Source: Ryuthela nishihirai (taxonomy: Eukaryota; Arthropoda; Arachnida; Araneae; Heptathelidae). From it: a stretch of 64,000 nt of DNA. The notes beneath the pieces were generated by a model. The model was given only the letters and a program-made list of their open reading frames with translations. It had not been told where the DNA came from and did no database searches. The DNA lies in contig JAWZYU010000007.1 of the NCBI GenBank assembly GCA_038380435.1, positions 25,151,001 through 25,215,000 of the forward strand, given 5' to 3'. A program made the translations under genes and the position numbers. Below, one piece after another: positions 56,067 through 64,000 of the stretch. How positions within the stretch are numbered: the stretch's first letter is position 1; every line of letters begins with the position of its first letter.

Positions 56067-56631
56067 GTGACATTGCAGTCAATCACACGTGAGAGTCGCA
56101 TGCGGTACACTATAAATTGTGATGTCTTCCCTGTAATCGCTAGAAGGAACCATGGATACCTGCAAGAAGGACCGAGCTTTGCTAGTGAAACTCTTTTACC
56201 AAAACGGTTATTAAATCCCGACTTAAATCCGATTGAGCATGTATGGGATACTCTAGGGAGACGTGTTGCTGCCATCAACCTACCACCTGAAACAAGAGGG
56301 GAGCTTATTACTGCTTTAAAGGAACAATGGCTGTTACTCCCTACTGAGCTGAACAAACAGCATGGAACATCGCTGTCGTGCCTGCATTGCTGTAAAGGGT
56401 GACTACACTCTTTATTAAAGAACTTGGCCCATTGCATTCTGACACATCATTTTTGGAGAAGTTCTATAAGTGTTACTTTTTGACGAAAAATATTTCTCGT
56501 GGTAAAATATTTTATGCCATTCTGAAACTAGCATCGTAATCCATGTTTCCATCAAATATCATTAAAATGATTCACGTAGCTTTTTGTTTATCATAATTTT
56601 TCTGAGTTTTCCTTATTTATGAAAACCAGTG
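56067..56631 (+). pseudogene. Tc1-type transposase C-terminus with 3' terminal repeat
   Basis: NPDLNPIEHVWDTLGRRVAA followed by LPPETRGELITALKEQWLLLP is the C-terminal part of Tc1 transposases, including the second catalytic Asp (NPDLNPIEH). The ending is frameshifted and the first catalytic Asp and DNA-binding domains are gone. The 3' non-coding part ends GAAAACCAGTG beside TA, the same terminus as MITE E. Confidence 0.8.
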
Positions 56632-56639
56632 TACAATTC

Positions 56640-57375
56640 CGTCAACATTCTTTGCTTCCTTTTTTTTCTTTTATTTGCTTCAAAATCATTGCCGGAAGAA
56701 ATTGTCGGTGCTCTGCCTTCTGATGACGAGGATGAACTTCCCTCTGTAATACCACAGCCTTATTCTTTCCCGGAAAATAAGATATGGAGCACCTAGTTCC
56801 GCTTTTCCAGATGCAGATACTATGCCATCACATGTACCCTTTTACTTTATTGTACTATATATTTTTGTCTTTTTACTGCAGAAAAAATATTGTTGTTTTA
56901 TTTAAATAAACGTGTTTTTAATTTATAACATTATTCTAGCCCTAAATCAGGATTTTTAATTTTATTTCGTTTGTTCAAATGCAATAGTAACGTTTACTGG
57001 TACAGTGGTTAGGCAGCTAGCGACTGTTCCAACAAGACAGACTTTGTGAGTTTTGTTAGCTCTGACTAAGGCAGTGGTCAGCAGTGACTTCAGTCTTAGT
57101 TGGGCATGTCCTTCTATGAGAAGGTCTGTAAAAGCTAGGAGTAGCTATAAGTAGCTTCTATATCTTCAAGTGAGTTTTTTACATCGAAGTTTATCGTTCT
57201 ACACAATAATTTTTTAATATGAAGAAATTACTGAAAATTACTATTACGTTCTATATTAAAATATATGCAGGTGAAAACTTTTTTTTTGAGAGTATTCCGC
57301 TTATGCATCCATTTCCAGGAACCACTTATCGCTTAACTACGAGAACTAGGTGTGCTTGCAAATGTCAATAAATAT
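56640..57375. other. No firm features
   Basis: An acidic coding-like stretch on the plus strand near 56700-56790 (GALPSDDEDELPSVIPQPYSF) recalls the N-terminus of piggyBac-like transposases but is too short to assign. Confidence 0.3.
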
Positions 57376-57377
57376 AA

Positions 57378-57577
57378 ACAAATCGCCCCTTATGCAGCTG
57401 CTGGCCACAGAGGTCTGACAGGAGCCTGTCAGTTTATACGCCATTGTAAAAAGTCTGAGAGGATGGCGGGACCTCAGCAGAAAAACAACGAAAACATTTA
57501 TGCCTTATCCGTGGCTCGAACCCAGATCCCGTAGATCAGTAACCAACTGCGCTAACCACTCGACCACGGGACGATCA
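57378..57577 (-). repeat. SINE-B, full length
   Basis: Minus-strand copy with head GTGGTCGAGTGGTTAGCG and box B GGGTTCGAGCCA. Confidence 0.88.
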
Positions 57578-57579
57578 AT

Positions 57580-58200
57580 GCATTCATTTAATTACTGCTA
57601 TCATCATCATCGATCAAAAATAAATGTTTCCTCTGGAAATTTTCGAGTCTTTCGACCCTCTCCTCCAGATGGCAAGTTTGGATAATGCTAAGAAGCTGAT
57701 GACGATAATGTTACAAAACCTTGATAAAAATTCTTAAATCCTATGGAAAAGATTCGCATCATGTAGATTCGCATCATGTCCGATTTTCCAGACTCAGTAA
57801 CTCATTAATTGAGTTGGGAGAACTCTCCGACATAGTGCACGGACCTTTCTTAAAAGTATTTCCGGACGAGAGGGGCGAAAGGCTCGGAGTGATTTCCGGA
57901 ATAATAGTTTATGTTGAAGAAGAAGAATGAAGAAGAGTACTTAGTGACGTCAAAAATTTTGTACATTGGCCTTATGTTATAGGAGGTGTTTGTATTGATA
58001 CGCCGAGACCCCAGGAGATCGCCGGGCGTGCCGTTTCGTTCAGACAGCATTAGACCCGAAAAACCCCGATACACCAATTCTCACTATTCGAGAACAGACA
58101 GATGGAAATTTGTAGGTTTCTTCGACGTAGAAACTGAAATTTACTTTGTTGAAGAAATTAGCTGTTTTATCCAAGTTTTAGAATATCTGATCCAATCTTA
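57580..58200. other. No firm features
   Basis: A short direct repeat GATTCGCATCATGT lies at 57750-57780. A MITE-H-like end (CCTTATGTTATAGGAGGTGTT) is at 57969-57989. Two short ORFs (57721-57930, 57986-58201) have no recognised domain. Confidence 0.35.
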
Positions 58201-58345
58201 ACTTGTAGATCATGTTTTGCTGCAATTGCTTTTTGTTTGACCTCTATGTGATACTGAAGGATATGTTGGATATAAAATTTTCGATTTTTACCAAGATCTA
58301 CAACCAGGATCACACCTAAGTAAACATTTTTCCGAGCTCTACCAT
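58200..58345. repeat. Repeat G fragment
   Basis: TTGACCTCTATGTGATACTGAAGG, CCAAGATCTACAACC and TTTTTCCGAGCTCTACC follow repeat G order. Confidence 0.5.
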
Positions 58346-58529
58346 CTGCTTCAGAGTTTGAATTGATATTATTCTCTGTGCTTTGATTTGATCATCATGA
58401 GAGTTATAGCTCTTTCGGTTTGTAAATTGCAGATTGCATTCTTCATGTTATAATAAACACAATAACTAAGTAATGTACCTAAACTAGATTATTGTGGAAT
58501 CTGATTACATTATATCATTGTTAAATAAC

Positions 58530-58800
58530 TATACTGGGTTATCATAAATGGAGCGGATACTGCTGTTAAATTCGCTCTAAGGGCTCTTATTGAAAATTGA
58601 TGAAACCCGAATGAATCAGTCCACAAACTTTTAAAATCATTTTTATTCTTGCAAATGAATATAACGGTTTTTATTTAAATGGTTATTGTATGTGTATCAA
58701 TTGACTTTTGAGGCTAATTGTTGTGGCTGATAAGCATTCAGCAGAGCTTTTGTAATTCAAAGTTACAAAATACCGTACAATATACTACTCGCAATTTTGA
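58530..58800. mobile_element. MITE E-like, strongly diverged
   Basis: The left end ACTGGGTTATCATAAATGG, ATTGACTTTTGAGGCTAATTGTTGTGGC and AAGCATTCAG parallel MITE E. The right end is not clear. Confidence 0.35.
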
Positions 58801-58804
58801 TTCC

Positions 58805-59279
58805 GTGTAGCAAACTTTTGTGGCCATTATTTGCGACTTATGGCCTGCAGAGGCCATCTATGTCCTCTTAATAGTGCCGTTTGAAGTGTGTACAATAAAA
58901 TCCCATTTCCACGGAACTCTTTATCTAGAAAGGAATTGCGGTGAATCGGAAATATTTCAATACGGTAATAACATCAGTTTATAACGGAATATGTACATTG
59001 TACTATGTGCATTATGCTGATGATGATTTTATTTGGTCAAAATCTATTCTAATTACTAGCTTAGTATTCATAGCTGAATATTTCTTCAAATTCACAGCTC
59101 ATTGTATGTTTATGCTGGAAAGCTTGAGCGCAGATAATTGGGTTTGTGAGTAAAGAAATTCCTTTATCAATTTGGTTTGTATGTCCTTATTTGCATTCAG
59201 TGGAGAGTTTAATCATTATTTAAATGCGTTTCAATTCGCTTTTAAAATATTTATCTGTTGTTGGTTATTGAATTGCAAA
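58805..59279. other. No recognised features
   Basis: A 70-codon ORF (58941-59153, plus) is partly hydrophobic with no known domain. Confidence 0.35.
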
Positions 59280-59287
59280 GACTAAGG

Positions 59288-59567
59288 CAGGCCCGGGCAA
59301 ACTACGCTCCACCACCTCTTCTCGTGCAGCCCCCTCCAGTTGCTGATCACCAATAAATTAAATTCGCGGATGGGAAAAAGAAAAATAGAGAGGACATGAC
59401 CAACTTCGGCGAAGTGAATTCTCATTAAAATAATTAATTTTACATAATTATATTGTTTATGTTTCATTTTAGATTTATTTTTGTGTTGGTTATAAATACG
59501 TCATTGGTTATATAATTGATTTTAGTTTCCTGTGCGGCCCTTCAACTAAAACCTTTTTCTAGTCCTG
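59288..59567. mobile_element. hAT-type MITE, second family
   Basis: 280 bp bounded by an 8-bp target duplication with one mismatch (GACTAAGG 59280-59287, GTCTAAGG 59568-59575). The left end CAGGCCCGGGCAAACTACG is the widespread hAT terminal type; the right end is TTTTTCTAGTCCTG. Only short terminal complementarity remains. Confidence 0.7.
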
Positions 59568-59579
59568 GTCTAAGGTAAG

Positions 59580-60050
59580 CATAACAGTTGCAGTAGGAAG
59601 AAAATTCATCGAGTGCAAATATATATAACCAGAGAAAAACATTGCTGTAATCTCAATATCTAAAATAATAATAAAGGACTATAATTTGCGTTAAAAGGAA
59701 AGAAATTTGGGGCCATCGGTGCATCAATAACGATTCCCTTGCAAACAATATAATTTAGGACTTTATTCTACATTTATTATTTTTTTATACCTACTGTCCA
59801 ATTGGAATTAATGTCACCTGCCAACAGTCCCGCGCTAAAAGGAAAAATAGAAATTAGTGGACAAAAATTGAAAAGACAAGAAAATATACAAAATTAAAAA
59901 AATTAAAAAAGTGTGACCTTACGACTTTCTTCCCGAGATTTCTAGTTCAAAGGAAAAGAAAAGGGCCCTGCGAATGGTAAGGATGGAATTTCTTGCCATG
60001 ATTGTTGCAAGGTCAGAGTTGAAAAATGAGTCAAAATCTTGAGTACTGAA
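59580..60050. other. AT-rich sequence
   Basis: No recognised features. Confidence 0.4.
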
Positions 60051-60052
60051 AA

Positions 60053-60405
60053 TAGTTGTTCTACCTCTGAGAGAATTTTTTTCACGCAGTGGGCGAATTA
60101 GCCAAGTTAAAGTGCTCAGAAAAGGTTGGGTGAAGAGGACCCACTTTATAGCTGTTAGGAGATATATGGAAGCCGAACTGATATCCCAGATGTCAAGGAC
60201 ATCCAGAGTGTTCCTTACGTGCATAGATATGGCTCTTCTGCACACGGAGTCACTGCTTAAGGTCCCATCCGTCGGACGACGGTTTTTCGAGCCCATCGGT
60301 ATCTTCTATCTGACCGGGTAGGATGGGGTTTAGTGGAGATAAATCTCCACCCTGGCACAGGTGGGACTCGAACCTGGAAACTGCAGATTATGAGCCTGGC
60401 ACGCT
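60053..60405 (-). repeat. SINE-A, old copy
   Basis: Complementary blocks run from GTTGTTCTACCTCTGAG to a clear box B complement (GGGACTCGAACCTGG) and a weak box A region. Confidence 0.85.
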
Positions 60406-60414
60406 GCTCTGAAT

Positions 60415-60510
60415 ATAGTTTTCGGTGGTTAATAGCTATTGCATCAAGTTTCTGAATATGGGCTTCGGTGGTTAATAGCTATTGTATCATGTCTCTGAAG
60501 CTAGGCCTCA
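60415..60510. repeat. Short tandem duplication, about 48 bp
   Basis: TTCGGTGGTTAATAGCTATTG occurs twice (60421 and 60468), and a third weak unit follows (CTCAATGGTTAACAG). Confidence 0.75.
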
Positions 60511-60607
60511 ATGGTTAACAGACATTGGCAAATAGACATCTTCTGTGGTATGCAATTGCGAAGCGCATGACTTTTTAAGTTAATGGAAGTAGTTTGCATT
60601 TTTGTTC

Positions 60608-60800
60608 AGCCGTCCCGTGGCAGAATGGTAGCGCCCTTGACTACTGATCAAAGGGACCTGGGTTCGAGCCCCAGATAAGACATGGACGTTCGTGTCGGTT
60701 TTCTGCTGAGGACCAGCCATCCTCACAGACCTTCTACTCTAGCGTATAAACTGCAGGCTCCTGTCAGACCTCTGTGACAAGAGGTGATATTTATTTTTTT
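60608..60800 (+). repeat. SINE-B, full length
   Basis: Head GCCGTCCCGTGGCAGAATGG with a small deletion in box A; box B GGGTTCGAGCCCC is intact. The tail lacks the CAAGCAGCTG block. Confidence 0.88.
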
Positions 60801-60804
60801 ATAA

Positions 60805-61160
60805 GTAGTTTTCAATGAGCCAAATTATCAAATTCAGTTTATCAATTATTATTACATATATTTATATCATTTATCAAATTATCAGTTCAATGAATTTTTG
60901 AGGATTATAGAAGTCCTCCACCTTTATTATGTAGTTGATCAGATCTGTAGTAGCAGTGGTTTAGAATCATGAAGTTATCTCTAGGTTTTAAGCGAGTCTG
61001 ATAAAACAGAACAATGTCAACTGAATAACTGAAGAGATGTTTAAACTCTGTCACGCCTTTTTTTTTGGCTTCAGTATTCCAAAATGCAGTCGTTATGTCA
61101 TTTTGTACTTTATATATTTGCCACTATTATGCAAGATTTTATTAATGTGTTCTATCTAAT
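60805..61160. other. AT-rich sequence
   Basis: Contains a local TTATCAATT/TATCATTTATCAAATTATCA repetition near 60830-60890. Nothing else seen. Confidence 0.4.
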
Positions 61161-61163
61161 AAA

Positions 61164-61372
61164 AATAAATAAATAAATACCCGCTCAAGCAGCTGCTTGC
61201 CACAGAGGTCTGACAGGAGCCTGTCAGTTTATATGCCATAGTAGAAGGTCTGAGAGGACGGCAGGACCTCAGCAGAAAAACAGCACACACATCCATGCCT
61301 TATCCGGGGCTCGAACCCAGATCCCTTAGATCAGTAGCCAAGTGCGCTAACCACTCGGCCACGGGACGGCTC
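61164..61372 (-). repeat. SINE-B, best-preserved copy
   Basis: Complete copy with AATAAATAAATAAATA on the plus strand as its tail complement, and intact boxes A (TGGCCGAGTGGTTAGCG) and B (GGGTTCGAGCCCC). Confidence 0.92.
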
Positions 61373-61574
61373 GTTCTATCTAGCACATGAAAAATAAAAA
61401 TTTCAGCTATTTTAAAGACTGAACATAGATTTATAAAAACTTTGATAACTTCTCTGATGTTTAAATTCTTGAAACAGAAATGCCAGTTCTTTCATTTGTG
61501 AAATAAAACTGGATTTAATATCTTGATCCCTGTTTTGTTTATTTTGATTTTGAGTGGCCCGTTTGCCTATTCAT

Positions 61575-62390
61575 TTAATTTCTTTTAAGTATGCTCACTT
61601 TTTTTTCTGTAGAATCTTTCACTCTATCAATCATTGTTTTTCCAAGCTGAATTTCAGAAGATGCTAACTTAACCTGATGACTGTTGTTCTGAGAGTCAAC
61701 AACGGTGCATCTCAGCAGGCTTTGAGTATTTCGGAAACGCTTTAGGGTTGGTAGCGTACAACTGATATACCGTCGGAGACACGTTTTTGCAATCGTAAGC
61801 AATTTGTGGTTCCGCATACGTAACCCAGAGGGACTCATTAAAGCAGTTTGCCTGTGAGGGATTTTATTTAGGTAGCAGTGGCATTGTGTATTTGGCCAGG
61901 CTTTCTCTTAAACGTGTCAACTGTAACCTTTAAGCTAAGCATATATTTCAAGTTGAAGATTTCTTTTTTCATTGTTTTCAAGCTCAAAGAAGAGAATAGG
62001 AAGAAAGGATTTATTTGGCTCTCGGGAGAACTGGGTGATTTTGATTAGAGGGAGGTTAAGGTTTTTCAATTCCTGCTTTATCTCCTCTGTGAGTCTATCT
62101 GAGAGAAGATTTTTAATCATTACCTTGAGGGGCTTTTTACTCTTTAATTTGTAAGAATGGAATCTTATCTTACTGTTTGCAATATATCTTCTAAAAGCAC
62201 TGTAGTCTTCTGTAAATTTTGCTTGTGTTCTTGTGTGTCTCCAGCAACTTTAAAATTGAACTCAAAGGTGATTGAGTCTCTATATCGATCAAAGCAATTC
62301 GTTTTATCCCTAAAAAAGTGTGAGGTGGCGGAATACGAAGAAGAAACGACCGATTCTCACAATTTGCTTCCGTTTCCCAGTTGAACTATT
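61575..62390 (-). pseudogene. Jockey-like LINE ORF1 fragment (PRE_C2HC-type domain)
   Basis: Reading down the minus strand: KFTEDYSAFRRYIANSKI, RFHSYKLKSKKPLKVMIKNL, LLSDRLTEEIKQELKNLNLP and the NEKRNLQLEIYA region, matching the domain that precedes the zinc knuckles in arthropod Jockey-type ORF1 (usually YHTYQL..KPLKVVI, T.EEIKEEL). Decayed zinc-knuckle-like sequence follows in another frame (YAEPQIAYDCKNVSPT). Frameshifts and stops break it. Confidence 0.7.
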
Positions 62391-62394
62391 TTCT

Positions 62395-62700
62395 TTCTTG
62401 AAAGACCGTCAGCGCCTTAGGGACTTTTGGTTCAAAATCATATTGTAAATGCATTTTCAATTTTTAAGTCTTGTTCCAATTAGAAAGTCAGTCAAATATT
62501 ATTAAGAGGATTAACTTTTCATATACAATGAAAAGCCGTAGCCCACAGAGCTAAATTATATCCTTTCGGAACTAACTGAAAATTTACGAACTAAATTTGA
62601 AAATAAATATATACTCGGTTAATATTCGTTAAGTAACTTTTAATCCATAATAGAGTCTGTCCGCTAATTAATCTATTTTCTTTATTAATCTATTTCAGCT
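62395..62700. other. AT-rich spacer
   Basis: No recognised features between the ORF1 and ORF2 fragments. Confidence 0.4.
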
Positions 62701-63900
62701 TTTCTAAAATTTAACATACTCACGAACTGTATCTAAAGCATTTTTCAAATCTAGAAAAATAAGTGCTATCTTTAAATTTAGGTTAAAAGTTTTATATATT
62801 ATAGAGGTCAACTCAAGAATGGCATTTTCTGCGCCAATCCTCTTTCGAAAACCAAACTGATTTAGTGCAAAAAAAAAAACTCATACTTATCAAAATAACT
62901 TACCATTTTTGTTTAATAATATTTTCAAATTTTTCGAAAAAGTAGATAAAAGAGAAATAGGTCGATAATTTCCAATAAATTTCTATCGCCTGCTTTGAAA
63001 ATCGGTATTTTAATTGCAGTTTTCAAAGAATCGGGAAAGATTCCTTCCTGAAGTGAGAAGTTCACTAAGTAGCAAAGGATACGAACAATTTCAAACACAA
63101 CTCCTTTGACAATTGTTACCGTAATGTTATCATGCCCCGGTGATTTTCCCCGGTGATTTTTCAAAACATCTAGACGCTCCTGCTCTGAAACATGTGGCAT
63201 AAAAAACGAATTGTAAATTTTGCAGTTTAAACAGTTTATGATCTACCTTATCATTAATTTGTTCTTGTAAAAAAAAAGATGATATAAGAGTTGTAAAATA
63301 TTCATTAAATATATTAACAAAACTCTGAGAACTTTCATCAATGTAATGCTACCATTTGAACTTGAAATCTCCTTTGGCAAGATTTCAAATTTATCTTTTT
63401 GCCACACATCTCGGGGCGGGGGTGGCTCAGTCGGTAGCGCGCCAGGCTCGTAATCTGTAGTTCCCAGATTCGAGTCCCAGCTGGGTCAGCGTTGAGAATT
63501 ATCTCCGCAAAATTCCCCGCCCTGCCCACGGTCAGTAGGGGACACCGATGGGCTTGGAAAGGCCGCCGTCCGTCGGATGGGACGTTAAGCCGTGGTCCCG
63601 TGTGCGGGAGAGCCCTGTGCACGTTAAAGAACACGCTGGATGGCCTTGACGGGATGCTACCATCTGTCTCCCAACAGCTGTTCCAGTGGGTCCCCTCCCC
63701 CAACCTTCTCTGAGCCTTCGGGGTCCATGTGACCTGGCCATTTAGCCCATGGTGTGCAAAAAAGTGCCGCTCAGAGGTAAAACAACCCAACAACCCAAAG
63801 CCACACATCTCATTTATGGTATCCCATTGTTTTTTGGTATTGTTCTCATTTTTCCGTGAAGATATCTTTGTAATAATCATTTTTTGCTTGTCTAATTGTA
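62700..63900 (-). pseudogene. LINE ORF2 fragment (linker and N-terminal half of RT), split by SINE-A
   Basis: From high to low coordinates: NTKKQWDTINEMCG joined to GKKINLKS across the SINE, HVSEQERLDVL..KSPGHDNIT, NFSLQEGIFPDSLKTAIKIPIFKAGDR, then in other frames LNQFGFRKRIGAENAILEL and LIFLDLKNALDTV. These are the RT motifs before the catalytic YADD box; FLDLKNALDTV corresponds to the usual F.DL.KAFDTV. The YADD region and the rest are missing. Confidence 0.8.
63413..63799 (+). repeat. SINE-A nested in LINE ORF2
   Basis: Perfect 12-bp duplication GCCACACATCTC (63401-63412 and 63800-63811). The tail carries a doubled CAACCCAA motif. Removing the SINE and one duplicate restores the LINE frame EMCGKK, proving insertion into the LINE. 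Confidence 0.97.
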
Positions 63901-63904
63901 TTTG

Positions 63905-64000
63905 TCATTTTGTCAATTTGTTTCACTCTGACCCATTCTACTCTTTTTATGTTTTTTATACATCTCATTCTTATATTGTACTGAATTAACTATAGCTGTG
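63905..64000. other. Window edge
   Basis: AT-rich; may continue the LINE ORF2 upstream region. Nothing firm. Confidence 0.3.

Overview
This is a nuclear genome window from an arthropod, most likely a chelicerate (a spider is plausible but not proven). It is AT-rich, has almost no open reading frames outside transposons, contains a GT-AG intron, and carries retrotransposon and DNA-transposon families of arthropod type. There are no bacterial-style operons, ribosome binding sites or CRISPR arrays.

Only one host gene can be supported, on the minus strand. It is a two-exon GH31 glycosidase-like gene. Exon 1 (32640-32848) encodes a short cytosolic tail, one membrane anchor and the first cysteine of a trefoil domain. 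Exon 2 (8844-11532) encodes the rest of the trefoil domain and a complete GH31 fold. Splice phase and trefoil cysteines join the two exons across a 21.1-kb intron (11533-32639). The product would be a 965-residue type II membrane glycoprotein. It keeps the GH31 nucleophile Asp but has lost the acid/base Asp and several substrate-binding residues, so it is probably a pseudoenzyme.

Everything else is repeats, many nested. Region by region: 1-6.8 kb holds a LINE ORF1-like remnant, a decayed copy of an uncharacterised arthropod repeat-borne protein, and a pile of tRNA-derived SINEs. 6.8-8.8 kb holds three copies of an AT-rich repeat, a MITE and a Jockey-type RT tail downstream of the GH31 stop codon. 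11.5-32.6 kb (the intron) holds about ten SINE-A copies, hAT and Tc1-type MITEs, three minisatellites, a solo LTR, an RTE-like LINE on the minus strand, and a LINE 3' end repeated in tandem three times with AT tails. 33-41 kb holds MITEs, SINE-B copies and palindromic mariner-type MITEs. 41.8-45.7 kb is a 54-bp minisatellite split by a second RTE-like LINE with a (CAT)n tail of about 48 units. 46-52.3 kb holds an inverted repeat around a SINE, a solo LTR interrupted by a composite MITE, and a decayed mariner-superfamily transposon with long inverted repeats. 52.3-64 kb holds Tigger and Tc1 fragments, a GC-rich solo LTR with 4-bp target duplications, more SINEs, and out-of-order ORF1 and ORF2 fragments of a Jockey-like LINE.

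Two SINE families dominate: SINE-A (about 390 bp, tRNA-Met-like head, more than 20 copies or fragments) and SINE-B (about 195 bp, more than 8 copies). Several SINE-A copies have perfect 11-14-bp target duplications and are recent. Nesting gives relative ages at several loci. None of the transposon coding regions appears intact.
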